Shown here in pieces: positions 41,605-50,978 of a DNA stretch of 64,000 nucleotides; the first letter of the stretch is position 1, and the number at the start of each line of letters is the position of its first letter. The notes beneath the pieces are model-generated. The model had not been told where the DNA came from. It was given only the letters and a program-made list of their open reading frames with translations, and searched no databases. The stretch spans positions 1-64,000 of the forward strand of contig NZ_LIPV01000009.1 in the NCBI RefSeq assembly GCF_001418255.1. Reading direction: 5' to 3'. Source of the stretch: Thiomonas bhubaneswarensis (GTDB lineage: Bacteria; Pseudomonadota; Gammaproteobacteria; Burkholderiales; Burkholderiaceae_C). Both the position numbers and the translations under genes were made by a program.

Positions 41605-44600
41605 ACCGCCATCCGGTGCCTGGCCAGCTGCATCGTCCGGTCGATGATGTCGTCCATCTCGCCGGTCGTCAGCTGCACGCCTTTCTTGTCCTTGACCTCG
41701 TCGTACAGGTAGTCGTCGATCTCGTTCATCGTTCGACGTTGTGCGTCCAAATCGTCCCAAAAGCCCACCTTTTTGTTGCGTTGAATGATCGACCAGATGT
41801 CGACAGCAGAGTCGGCAGCAAGCGTCGCTGCTGCATCTTCCGCTTTCACATGGCCGAGCACATAGGGCTTGAGAACGCCGTACAAAGCAAGGGCATTGTC
41901 GTTACCGGCCAACTGCGCCGGGGCATCGTCACTGCGCCGGTTGACAACCGCGTCCTTGATCTCACTGACCTTGTTCAGGTACTCCAGATCGGAGATGCGT
42001 TTGGCGCGGAAGTCGTCGATAGCCTGCTGAATGAGCTTGGAGAACTTCTCGTAGAACGCGGGGTCCTGTTCCAAGCGCTCGCTGATGGCCTTCTTGGTCG
42101 CGTGCGCGATCATGTCCGCCCTGGCGGCCGTGGCCTTGGTCTCTCCTTGTTCTTCGACCACCTGCTTGAACGCCTTCTCATCGAAGATGTTCACAGGTTC
42201 ATTCAGATGCACCACATCGCTCGCCGAAATGTGCGTGTCCAGCAGCTTCTTGATTTTTGGTTCGAAGTCCCGGTAGTCCACCGACTCGGCGTACCGCAAC
42301 TTGACGGACGCCTTCAGATTCGTAAACCGCTTCAGATCATTCTTGTACGACTGGAGCTTCTTCTCGGGCGTCGATGCGATGAATTGCTCAGACGACATCG
42401 CAATTGACAGCGTCTTGCCGTAGGCCGCCAGTCGCTCATAGAAGGACTCACGCAGCTTTTCGTCCGCCAGCAGCTGCTCGTAGGCCTCCTCGTCGTGCTG
42501 GTTCTTGACTTCCTTGAAGAGGTCCCAAAGGTCGGCGTGGTGCTGAGGGAGCTTGCCCACCTCCTCGTTGATGCTGACCAAGGCGCCCGCGAGGTCGGCC
42601 TCGTCAAACCCGTCGAGTGCGCTGTAGGTGGTCAGAGCCTGATCGAGTTCACCCAGAATGCCAGCGTAGTCGATGATGTAGCCGAACTCTTTGGGTTGCG
42701 TGCCCTCGTCGTCGTCATACAACCGGTTCACGCGCGCGATGGCCTGCAGCAGGGTGTGCTCTCGCAGCTTGCGCGTCAGGTACAGAACCGTATTGCGTGG
42801 CGCGTCGAAGCCGGTCAGGAGCTTGTCGACGACGATGAGGACTTCCGGGTCGTCGCCGTACTTGAACAGGTTGATGACCTGCTTGTTGTACTCCTCCTCG
42901 GAGCCATACCGCTTCATCATTCGTTCCCAAAAGGCGACGACTTCATCAGCCGGCTCGTCGTCCGTCTCCTCGTTGCCCTCACGGGTATCCGGGGGCGAGA
43001 TGATGACTTCGCTGGTCACGTGCCCGATCTCGTCGAGGAACTTCTTGTACGTCAACGCGGCCGCCTTGCTCGGGGCGACGAGTTGGGCCTTGAAGCCAGT
43101 GCCCTTCCAGTTCTGCCGGAAGTGCTCGCTGATGTCGAAGGCGCGCATGTAGATCACCTGGTCGGCCTTGTTGAGCATCTCCGCTCGGCTGTACTTTTTC
43201 TTCAGGTCCGCCTTCTGCGCGTCCGTCAAGCCTTGGGTGTGGCGCTCGAACCAGGTGTCGATGGCCTTCTCGTTCTGCTCCATCTCCACATGCCGCGCTT
43301 CGTAGAGCAGGGGAACCACCGCGCCGTCCTTGACTGCCTGATTGATCGCGTAGGTGTCGATCAAGCCGCCGAACTTCGCGAAGTTGTTCTTTTCCTTCTT
43401 CATCAGCGGTGTCCCGGTGAAGCCCAGGTAGCAGGCCATCGGGAACATCTGCCTCATGCGCGCGGAGAAACCGCCGAAGTTGGTGCGGTGACTCTCGTCG
43501 ACGAGAATGAAGACGTCGGCCGACTCTTCGACGTGCTTCCTGATCGACAGCGCTTTGTCGAATTTGTGAATGAGCGTGGTGACGATGTGAGCTTTGTTCT
43601 CGGAGACAAGCTCCAGCAAGTGGCGTCCGCTGTCCGCCCGGTCAGGCGTCAGGCCGCAAGCGGCAAATGTGTTGCCGAGCTGCTTGTCCAAATCCACCCG
43701 ATCCGTGACCAGGACGATGCGCGGGTTTCGGATGTCGGGGTCCAGCGCCAGCGCCCTAGCCAACATCACCATCGTCAGTGACTTGCCCGACCCTTGCGTG
43801 TGCCAGATGATGCCGCCCAAACGCCGTCCCACGTCGTCCCGGTGCTTCACCCGTTCGATCACGCGCTTGATTGCGAAGAACTGCTGGTAGCGGGCGACCT
43901 TGCGGATGCCCCCGTCAAAGACGGTGAACTGCAGTGCCAGATCCAGTAGGCGCTCAGGCCGGCACAGGCTGTAAAGCGTTCTGTCCTGCTCAGTGACCTG
44001 ACGCTCGCCCTCCCGCTCCATCGCGTCGAAGAATGCGCGAGCCACGGCGAAGTCGCCCGAGAACAGGGCATCCCTGTCCTGTGGCTTCAGCGGAGCGTTG
44101 ACCACCGCCGTGACTGCTTTCGCGTCGTCGAACTGCTCACGCCACAACGCCCAGAACTTGGCCGGGGTGCCTGTCGTCGCGTACTGCCCGCCATTCTTGT
44201 TCACGCCGACCAGCACTTGCGTGTACGTGAAGAGCTTGGGGATGTACTCCTCGCGCTGGTTGCGGATCATCTGCGACACCGCCTGACCGACCTCCACCTT
44301 GGGTGACTTGCACTCGATCACCGCGAAGGGGATGCCATTGACGAACAGCACGATGTCCGGACGGCAGGTTTCCGTGCTGCGCGTCCGCTCGACAGGAAAC
44401 TCGGCGGTGACGTGGTACTCGTTGTTGGCCGGGTTTTTCCAGTCGATGTAGTTGAGTGTGAAGCTCTTGCTATCACCCTCGATGGACTGCTCCAGCGACA
44501 CGCCCAGGGTCACCAAGTCATAGATCGCCTCGTTGGTCTTCAGCAGGCCGTCGTACTTGACGTTCTTCAGGCGCTGGATGGCGGTCTGGATGTTCTCCTC

Positions 44601-44810
44601 GGAGAAGAGATAGCTCTGCCCCTTGTACTGGATGCGGTTGTTCTTCTTCAGCCGCTCGCGCAGCACTTCCTCCAACAGCACCTGCCCAGGCTTGCCGCCC
44701 CTCGCTGCCAGCGCCTGCTCGGGTGTGAGATAGGTGTAGCCCAGGTTGATCAAGACCTGCAGGGCAGGGATCTGCGACAGGTACTTCTCATTGAATCGAA
44801 ATCCTTCCAT
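41601..44810 (-). CDS. hsdR: Type I restriction enzyme, R subunit
   Basis: This 1069-aa subunit translocates and cuts unmethylated DNA. The nuclease is N-terminal: D152 and E166-C-K168 in PDIVLFVNGIPFAVIECKSP. The motor has Walker A TQGSGKS at 338-344, DESH at 438-441 and the LGFTGTPLMKKE motif. The C-terminal helical domain (about 850-1069) should contact HsdM. Length is normal. It is separated from hsdS by two unrelated genes, which is unusual. Confidence 0.95.
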   Translation of the reverse strand: MEGFRFNEKYLSQIPALQVLINLGYTYLTPEQALAARGGKPGQVLLEEVLRERLKKNNRIQYKGQSYLFSEENIQTAIQRLKNVKYDGLLKTNEAIYDLVTLGVSLEQSIEGDSKSFTLNYIDWKNPANNEYHVTAEFPVERTRSTETCRPDIVLFVNGIPFAVIECKSPKVEVGQAVSQMIRNQREEYIPKLFTYTQVLVGVNKNGGQYATTGTPAKFWALWREQFDDAKAVTAVVNAPLKPQDRDALFSGDFAVARAFFDAMEREGERQVTEQDRTLYSLCRPERLLDLALQFTVFDGGIRKVARYQQFFAIKRVIERVKHRDDVGRRLGGIIWHTQGSGKSLTMVMLARALALDPDIRNPRIVLVTDRVDLDKQLGNTFAACGLTPDRADSGRHLLELVSENKAHIVTTLIHKFDKALSIRKHVEESADVFILVDESHRTNFGGFSARMRQMFPMACYLGFTGTPLMKKEKNNFAKFGGLIDTYAINQAVKDGAVVPLLYEARHVEMEQNEKAIDTWFERHTQGLTDAQKADLKKKYSRAEMLNKADQVIYMRAFDISEHFRQNWKGTGFKAQLVAPSKAAALTYKKFLDEIGHVTSEVIISPPDTREGNEETDDEPADEVVAFWERMMKRYGSEEEYNKQVINLFKYGDDPEVLIVVDKLLTGFDAPRNTVLYLTRKLREHTLLQAIARVNRLYDDDEGTQPKEFGYIIDYAGILGELDQALTTYSALDGFDEADLAGALVSINEEVGKLPQHHADLWDLFKEVKNQHDEEAYEQLLADEKLRESFYERLAAYGKTLSIAMSSEQFIASTPEKKLQSYKNDLKRFTNLKASVKLRYAESVDYRDFEPKIKKLLDTHISASDVVHLNEPVNIFDEKAFKQVVEEQGETKATAARADMIAHATKKAISERLEQDPAFYEKFSKLIQQAIDDFRAKRISDLEYLNKVSEIKDAVVNRRSDDAPAQLAGNDNALALYGVLKPYVLGHVKAEDAAATLAADSAVDIWSIIQRNKKVGFWDDLDAQRRTMNEIDDYLYDEVKDKKGVQLTTGEMDDIIDRTMQLARHRMAV

Positions 44811-44811
44811 G

Positions 44812-46434
44812 TCAGGTCGCTCCCGTCCGAACGTGGGCCGGCATCGTGGCGATCACAACAACCTGGCTCTCTTCGTCCCAAAAGTAATAGATGCGCAAGC
44901 AGCGCCGTGGATCGCGGGTGTTGCCACCATTCTTGATGTGCCATTCCACTGGCACTTGGCGGCCACTCCAGGCGAAGTCAAACGTGTCGGCGCCGCAGCG
45001 TTCGTTGTGGATGCTATCGGCGATGGGCTTGCGGAGGTCTCCGGCGGCACCGTTCATCCGCGAATCGCGGTACTCGTTGGCCAGCCAGAGCAAGCAGCGG
45101 GCTGCCGTTTGTGGATCATCGAAATCGGCAGACTTGGTCTCTCGACGTGCCCTGCTGGAGAGCATGACGCGGCCGCTGAGGATCTCGTCGCACCAATCGG
45201 CAAACGTGTCCCAGCTTTCCGGGAGTTGGACGGCTGAGTCTGGCTCATCGCCGCGTTCCTTGATCTGCGCCAGCAGCTGTTGAATCCGGAATTGGGCAGC
45301 ACGCAGCTGCTGCTGATAGTTCTGAGCCTCTTCGTCAGCGCGCTCGTACTCGGACAGCCACTGTTCAGTCTCAGCCTTGGAGCGTTCCAGATCGTCCTTC
45401 AATGCATCGACCTGGATCTGAGCGGCCTTGAGCTGCTCAGCCTCTGATGAACCAGCCTGCTTCAGCCGTTGCCGCTCAAAGTCGAGACTCGATTCCCGGA
45501 CCGCAGAAAACGCAACAACGTCGTCGCCCAACCGCAAGCGACGTAAGCTTTCATTCGCGACGAGCCAACGCAGCGTTGTGAGGGTTGATCTAGCCCGTTC
45601 ATCGTCCGCCGCCGGTTCGATGAAGAACAGCCGGTGTGCATACGGGTTCGCATCTTGCGAGAACCCCGGCATGTAGGCGCGCACAGCGCCGTTGTAGACC
45701 GACCGGGGCTTGCCAAGCTGCTCCGTCAAGACCCAGGTATGGGCTGGCGGCACGACAACCACCCTTGCAATTCCCAGGGCGGCCTTTGCCAACAAGCGAA
45801 CATCGAGCCGGGGAGCGGATTCACCCTCAGCGATCGAGCACACCAAGTAGGGCATGGAACGGCTGGGGCTGGTCAGTTCGCCGACCAAGTCCTCCGCGTC
45901 GGCCTGGGAGGTGATGAACCAAGGCATTCCATCAATGCGAGCATCACCGTGCTGCAGACCGCAAGCCGTGGCAACTTGCCGTACCAATCCCGGAACAGAA
46001 GGTTCAATGGGCAGGAATGCCTCCGGCGTGCTGACCAGAAGCCGCAGGCTGAACAGGGCAGGTCCACTAGTAGGCGCGTATCCAATGACGATTTCGGTGG
46101 TCCATGTGCGCTGGGCGACGTTGGCATCCGGCCGATCCACCCGCAGGGCCCACAGTGCGCGGCGGCCATCTTCGAAGCTCGCCCCAAGGCAGGTTCGGCC
46201 GCCCCGAAGATGCTCGAAAGATCGCCCCTCTGCCGCAGCAGCCGGCAACTGATCGCCTACCTGTTTCGCGGCCCATGACAGCACCTCACTTCGGGCTGCC
46301 CTGGCTGCGGCGACAGCGTCGGTGCCGGAAAGCGCCGCCGCTACACGAAGCAGCTCGCGCTCAAGGACCCGTACGGGCTCCCTGCGCGTGAAGGCGGATG
46401 CCTCGCCAGTGCTCCGGAGTTCTGTTTCACTCAT
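44812..46434 (-). CDS. Unknown 540-aa coiled-coil protein within the restriction operon
   Basis: Three parts are visible. Residues 1-310 form a mixed alpha/beta region (TWTTEIVIGYAPTSGPALFS, SVYNGAVRAYMPGFSQDANP). Residues 320-405 are a long coiled coil (EAEQLKAAQIQVDALKDDLE, QNYQQQLRAAQFRIQQLLAQ). The last ~60 (TFDFAWSGRQVPVEWHIKNG, RCLRIYYFWDEESQVVVIAT) resemble a RelE/ParE-like fold. Its stop is one base before the hsdR start and it lies in the operon. I know no characterised homologue; a sensor or effector added to the restriction system is speculative. Confidence 0.72.
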   Translation of the reverse strand: MSETELRSTGEASAFTRREPVRVLERELLRVAAALSGTDAVAAARAARSEVLSWAAKQVGDQLPAAAAEGRSFEHLRGGRTCLGASFEDGRRALWALRVDRPDANVAQRTWTTEIVIGYAPTSGPALFSLRLLVSTPEAFLPIEPSVPGLVRQVATACGLQHGDARIDGMPWFITSQADAEDLVGELTSPSRSMPYLVCSIAEGESAPRLDVRLLAKAALGIARVVVVPPAHTWVLTEQLGKPRSVYNGAVRAYMPGFSQDANPYAHRLFFIEPAADDERARSTLTTLRWLVANESLRRLRLGDDVVAFSAVRESSLDFERQRLKQAGSSEAEQLKAAQIQVDALKDDLERSKAETEQWLSEYERADEEAQNYQQQLRAAQFRIQQLLAQIKERGDEPDSAVQLPESWDTFADWCDEILSGRVMLSSRARRETKSADFDDPQTAARCLLWLANEYRDSRMNGAAGDLRKPIADSIHNERCGADTFDFAWSGRQVPVEWHIKNGGNTRDPRRCLRIYYFWDEESQVVVIATMPAHVRTGAT

Positions 46435-46446
46435 CGTCGGCCTCCC

Positions 46447-47286
46447 TCAGATCACCCACGCCGGATGCTTGATCGCGTTGTAGAAGTCGACGCACTCGGC
46501 TTTCGGCGTACGCCCAAGCCTTTCCCTTCGGCCATCGAGCTTGTGAACCAGACCCTCGTAGAACGCCTTTTCCCCCGGATAGGCTTCCGGTAGCGCCGTG
46601 AGCTCCAGCCATCTGCGATACACATACGAAACCGCATCGGCAATCTGCACCAGCGAGGAATGTTCCGACCTGATGGCGAATGCGGTGTTGATGACCTGGT
46701 CGAAGCGTTCGGGTTGCTTGAGCGGTTGCCACACCGTTTTGCCTTTGACGGTCCTGCTCTGCTGGTAGAGCCCATCGAACCAGGGATTCGCGTAATACAG
46801 CCCATCCGACAGCTTGGGCATGTGAACCTTGTTATCGTCGAAGATGATGACGGACAAACCCTTGTTGTTTGACTGCGTCTGCATCTTCTTTTGGATCAGT
46901 CCACTGATGAACATGCCGTTCAGAGGCCAGTAATCCTTCGAACCGGGGATCGCATAGGCGCCATCGGCGCACGCCGCATTGAAGGCCTGGAAAGACATAC
47001 CGAATCCGTAGATCTTCGATACCTCGATGGCCAGATCGCACATGTCCGTGAGGAACTGTTTGCGCTCGTCGGGCGCAACGACGTTCCATCCGCCTTTGCC
47101 GTTGATGAAGGCCTTCGTCTTCAGCTCTTTCGGGGCAGCCGGGTGCTTCGCCAGGAACGCAGAAAGGGCCTGATCGAACTGGCTTGTGTACTTGCGCAGG
47201 CGATACGCATCGATCAGCAGCCCTGCCATGACGAACACATCACCTTCGCCGGCGTCCCCGGATTCATCGACGTACGCGAACTTCAT
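46447..47286 (-). CDS. DUF3800 domain-containing protein
   Basis: This 279-aa protein opens MKFAYVDESGDAGEGDVFVM, the acidic DESGD motif typical of DUF3800, and continues with VIIFDDNK near 135 and a late ADAVSYVYRRWLEL. The family is thought to adopt an RNase H-like fold and is frequent in defence islands. The catalytic activity is unproven. It starts by ATGA overlap with the hsdS stop, so it belongs to the operon. Confidence 0.83.
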   Translation of the reverse strand: MKFAYVDESGDAGEGDVFVMAGLLIDAYRLRKYTSQFDQALSAFLAKHPAAPKELKTKAFINGKGGWNVVAPDERKQFLTDMCDLAIEVSKIYGFGMSFQAFNAACADGAYAIPGSKDYWPLNGMFISGLIQKKMQTQSNNKGLSVIIFDDNKVHMPKLSDGLYYANPWFDGLYQQSRTVKGKTVWQPLKQPERFDQVINTAFAIRSEHSSLVQIADAVSYVYRRWLELTALPEAYPGEKAFYEGLVHKLDGRRERLGRTPKAECVDFYNAIKHPAWVI

Positions 47287-48443
47287 GCGACCTCCGCTTC
47301 GGTGACGGGCACGCGCCAGTCGCCGGTCAGCAGCTTCTGCATGAGGCCGCGCTTTTGCCGACGGAGCATCTCAAGCTGCATCTGCAGCAAGCCGATCTCG
47401 CGTCGGGACTCATCAAGGATTGATGCAATCCATTCCTGGTCGGTGCGCTTGGGTAGATCCACTTCCATGCCGGCCAGGGCGGAAAAACGCAATGCCTTGC
47501 GGGTGCCACCCTGCGTCTCGCGGGCCAGCAGCTGTGCGAAGTAGCTGGAGTTCAGGAAGTGCGTCAGGAACTCCGGGCACACCTCTTTGGCATAGAAGAC
47601 GCCATACGCCGGGCTGATGATCCCGGTGTCGTACTTCTCGAGCCGGTTGAAGACGAAGCGCCCGTCGTCGCTCATCGAGCGGAACGTGAAGTCGCCTCGC
47701 CGCATGATCTTGTAGCCGGTATTGTCCTGGCTGGTGACCTGCTTGGAGAAGTACTCCGACTGCAGAAACAGGCCGCGCCGCGAGGATGTGAGAACCGGAT
47801 GCTCGTCATGCCCGGTACTGCGCTCGGAGCGCTCGAGAATCAAGGCACTAAGCTCCTGCGTTTCCCAGTGGGCACGTGCCGCCTTGTGTTCGATGAGCTG
47901 CTGAAGAAGCCACCTGTGTCGCTTCTCGCGTGCTGCGATCAATTCCTCGGAGGCATCGATGGCTCGGTCCCACTCGCGGATAAGCGAGTTGATTGCGTCT
48001 TGCTCAGCTTTGGGCGGAAGGAGAATAGGCAGCCTTTCTAGGGCGGCCTTGTTCAGCTTGTAGCGCCCAGCTCCCTGACGCGTAAGCGATGAGACGAGAC
48101 TGCGATGCCTGAAGTAGTTGAAGAACCACTCGGCGCTACACGCGTCCGTAGAGGCGATTACATGCGCGTGATTGTTGACGTTGAACCTGCCTGACACGAG
48201 CAGGGTCTGCGGCTTGTTCTCAACGTCAAGGAAATGATCGCCGTCTTCTCCGATGAGGGCGAAAGTGCCTTCGAGCCGGTATTCGGAAAGGCGGTCAAGC
48301 TCACCGGTCGGGCCGTAATACGGGTAGCGGCCCGACATTCCTGCACGTTCTTCTTTGGAAATCGGAAGGCGCAGGTCGTTGCGGATGCTGCACGCCTGTC
48401 CCACAGCGACCTCGATCCAGTCTCGCGGTTTACCCCTCGCCAT
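47283..48443 (-). CDS. hsdS: Type I restriction enzyme, specificity subunit
   Basis: This 386-aa subunit has two target-recognition domains separated by conserved helices. The first ends in SLTRQGAGRYKLNKAALERL then ILLPPKAEQDAINSLIREWD; the second ends in ALRFSALAGMEVDLPKRTDQ and a LLQMQLEMLRRQKRGLMQKL helix. The two halves would read a bipartite sequence. The stop overlaps the start of DUF3800, and the start overlaps the hsdM stop. Confidence 0.92.
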   Translation of the reverse strand: MARGKPRDWIEVAVGQACSIRNDLRLPISKEERAGMSGRYPYYGPTGELDRLSEYRLEGTFALIGEDGDHFLDVENKPQTLLVSGRFNVNNHAHVIASTDACSAEWFFNYFRHRSLVSSLTRQGAGRYKLNKAALERLPILLPPKAEQDAINSLIREWDRAIDASEELIAAREKRHRWLLQQLIEHKAARAHWETQELSALILERSERSTGHDEHPVLTSSRRGLFLQSEYFSKQVTSQDNTGYKIMRRGDFTFRSMSDDGRFVFNRLEKYDTGIISPAYGVFYAKEVCPEFLTHFLNSSYFAQLLARETQGGTRKALRFSALAGMEVDLPKRTDQEWIASILDESRREIGLLQMQLEMLRRQKRGLMQKLLTGDWRVPVTEAEVA

Positions 48444-50011
48444 CAGGCCACCTCCACACCCAGTTCCAGGAGGTGCCGACGCATCCGGGCGCGGACTTCG
48501 GTGAGCTCCTGTTCCAGCTGGTCGATTTCGCGCTGCACTGCCGTGACGTCGATCTCTTCCTCCTCTTCGAAGGTGTCGACGTAACGGGGGATGTTCAGAT
48601 TGAAATCGTTCTCGGCGATCTCGTCGAGAGACGCCACGTGTGCGTACTTGTCGGAGTTGCGACGCGCGGCCACCGCCGTGACGATCTTTTCGAAGTGCTC
48701 CTCGGAAAGCTGGTTCTGGTTCTTGCCGGGGATGAATTCGTTGCTGGCGTCGACGAACAGCACCTCGCGGACGTGTTCGCGCGGGCCGCCTTTCTCACGC
48801 GAGCGGTCGAAGAGCAAGATCGCCACTGGGATGGACGTGGTCGGGAACAGGTTGCCGGGCAGGCCCACGACCGCATCGAGCAGGTTTTCTTCGATGAGCT
48901 TCTGGCGAATGCGGCCTTCGGCGCCGCCGCGGAACAGCACCCCATGCGGCACGACGACCGCGACCCGGCCCTCCTGAGGCAGCGCGCGCTCGATCATGTT
49001 GGTGATGAACGCCCAGTCGCCCTTGGACTTGGGCGGCACGCCGCGCCAGAAGCGGTTGAAGCGGTCATTGTCTGCGTGGTCCGCGCCCCACTTGTCCAAT
49101 GAGAACGGTGGGTTGGCGACAACCACGTTGAACTTCATCAGCCGGTCACCTTCGATGAGCGCCGGGCTATTGAGCGTGTCGCACCACTCGACGCGGGCGG
49201 CGTCCTTGCTGTGGATGAACATGTTCATCCGCGCCAGGGCCCAGGTGGCACCGTTAACCTCTTCACCGAAGAGGGCGTAGTTGTGGCTTCCCTGCGCCTC
49301 GACCATCTGCGCCGCCTCGATCAGCAAGCTGCCGGAACCGCAGGACGGGTCGCAGATGCGGTCGCCTGGCTTCGGGCGCGCCAGTGCCGACAACAGCCGT
49401 GAGACCATCTTCGGCGTGTAGAACTCGCCGGCCTTCTTGCCGGCATCCGATCCAAAGCGCTCGATCAGGTAGATGTAGGTGTTACCGATGACGTCTTCGG
49501 AGACCCGGGTCGGGCGCAGGTCGAGCTTGGCGAAGTCCTCCAGCAAGGTCTTCAAGCGGCGGTTGCGATCCTTGGCCTTGCCGAGGTTGGCCTCGCTGTT
49601 GAAGTCGATGTTGCGGAAGACGCCCTCGAGCTTGGCCTTGTTCGCGTCCTCGATGTGGTCGAGCACGATGTTGATCAGCTCGCCGATGTTGGGCTCATTC
49701 CGGCGCTCGTACAGCGCGTTGAAGTCGCCCACGAAGCGGTCGAGTACTTTGCCGGTATCGGCATCCTTCAGCTCGACGTAGGGCAGGACGAAGCGCTCGC
49801 GCTCGAGCTTGCGGCGGATGCGTTCGTCGTCATCGCCGTACTGCGCCTTGTATTCAGCGTAGTGGTCGTTCCAGAGGTCGCTGATGTACTTGAGGAACAG
49901 CATCACGAGGATGTAGTCCTTGTACTGCGCAGGATCGACAACCCCTCGGAACGTGTCGCAGGCGGCCCACGCGGTGGCGTTGACTTCTTGTTGAGACAGT
50001 TTTTCGGTCAT
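48443..50011 (-). CDS. hsdM: Type I restriction enzyme, methyltransferase subunit
   Basis: This 522-aa N6-adenine methyltransferase has the N-terminal helical domain (ATAWAACDTFRGVVDPAQYK), AdoMet motif DPSCGSG at 221-227, the GEFYTPKMVSRLL motif and the catalytic NPPF at 300-303. The C-terminal coiled coil (QREIDQLEQELTEVRARMRR) should pack on HsdS. AAGGA lies close before the ATG at 50011; an upstream GTG-type start would add 13 residues and is less likely. Confidence 0.95.
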   Translation of the reverse strand: MTEKLSQQEVNATAWAACDTFRGVVDPAQYKDYILVMLFLKYISDLWNDHYAEYKAQYGDDDERIRRKLERERFVLPYVELKDADTGKVLDRFVGDFNALYERRNEPNIGELINIVLDHIEDANKAKLEGVFRNIDFNSEANLGKAKDRNRRLKTLLEDFAKLDLRPTRVSEDVIGNTYIYLIERFGSDAGKKAGEFYTPKMVSRLLSALARPKPGDRICDPSCGSGSLLIEAAQMVEAQGSHNYALFGEEVNGATWALARMNMFIHSKDAARVEWCDTLNSPALIEGDRLMKFNVVVANPPFSLDKWGADHADNDRFNRFWRGVPPKSKGDWAFITNMIERALPQEGRVAVVVPHGVLFRGGAEGRIRQKLIEENLLDAVVGLPGNLFPTTSIPVAILLFDRSREKGGPREHVREVLFVDASNEFIPGKNQNQLSEEHFEKIVTAVAARRNSDKYAHVASLDEIAENDFNLNIPRYVDTFEEEEEIDVTAVQREIDQLEQELTEVRARMRRHLLELGVEVA

Positions 50012-50072
50012 TCCTTGCTCTCCTAGATGGTCGCTGGGCGGGGTTCCCAATACTGGGCACCCCGCTCTTTCA

Positions 50073-50315
50073 TCAGCCGGGGATGTTCTTGGGATCGTTG
50101 CCGTGGCTGTCGGACTGACCGATCTTCCCGTCGCGGTTGTGGATCTTCAGTTCCGACCCCTCGCGCTGGCTCATACGCCGTGCGGCGTCGATGGCCTCCT
50201 GCTTGGTGTCGTGGTGAGATCCGGCACGAGTCGCCCCGCCGCGCTTGTTGTCCCAACCACCGTTGGGGTTCGGCACGACGTGCCGCGTGTTGCTGGATGA
50301 AACCTTGTTGGCCAT
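50073..50315 (-). CDS. DUF2188 domain-containing protein
   Basis: This 80-aa protein shows RHVVPNPNGGWDNKRGGATR then AGSHHDTKQEAIDAARRMSQ, the standard DUF2188 pattern, and ends with DGKIGQSDSHGNDPKNIPG. DUF2188 proteins are small, widespread and of unknown function. It sits 61 bp ahead of hsdM on the same strand. Confidence 0.82.
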   Translation of the reverse strand: MANKVSSSNTRHVVPNPNGGWDNKRGGATRAGSHHDTKQEAIDAARRMSQREGSELKIHNRDGKIGQSDSHGNDPKNIPG

Positions 50316-50399
50316 AATTGATACCTCGAACGTTGTGTTGAACGACGTGCCGGTCTGAGTAGGTCCAGTACTCGGGCCGGCTTCCTCACCCGCCATATA

Positions 50400-50978
50400 T
50401 CAGCGGGCCTCCTGCGCTTCTCGCAGCAGGATTCCTTCGAGAAGCGCCTTTCGGCGCTCCTTCAATTCTTGAAGCAGGGCTGCCTCGCGCGACGCGAGCT
50501 GTGCAATCTCGACGATGAGTCGCTGCCGATCAAGCGGCGGCAATGCCACTACGAGGCCATCGAGCACACTCTTGCCGATCATCTTCACGGCCGTTCCGGC
50601 TGCCTGCCCGGAAAGCACCGCCTGCGTAGCCGGGTGGTTGATGAACCACTGCAGGTAAGCCGGCTCGACGATTTCCGTCTTCGGCCGGATCAGAAGCATC
50701 GGGGCAGCAAGTACCGCGCGGCCAAGGTCTCCCCCAGCAAGCGCGGCCGAGTTGGTCATCCCCCGCGACCGAAACAACAGGTCTCTCTCCTGGACCAGAT
50801 GGCGATCCTTCAGATCGGGCATCTGAACGCGCGCCAAGCCCTCGGGGTGGAGAAGGTTGGTGTCATCGATGTCCTTCATCTGGATCACGGCGACGTCGCC
50901 CTCCGCATCCGTCTCCAGACGGCTACGGAACGAGTAGCCCATGCGGACCTCGGCGATGTCGACCAGCAAGGCATTCAT
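50400..50978 (-). CDS. Half-size type I specificity (HsdS-like) protein
   Basis: This 192-aa protein has one target-recognition domain: VDIAEVRMGYSFRSRLETDA, then VIQMKDIDDTNLLHPEGLAR, DLLFRSRGMTNSAAL, and a closing helix (REAALLQELKERRKALLEGI). Full HsdS proteins carry two. A one-domain protein can dimerise or may be a broken remnant; here the start and stop look natural. It lies upstream of DUF2188 and hsdM on the same strand. Confidence 0.75.
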   Translation of the reverse strand: MNALLVDIAEVRMGYSFRSRLETDAEGDVAVIQMKDIDDTNLLHPEGLARVQMPDLKDRHLVQERDLLFRSRGMTNSAALAGGDLGRAVLAAPMLLIRPKTEIVEPAYLQWFINHPATQAVLSGQAAGTAVKMIGKSVLDGLVVALPPLDRQRLIVEIAQLASREAALLQELKERRKALLEGILLREAQEAR

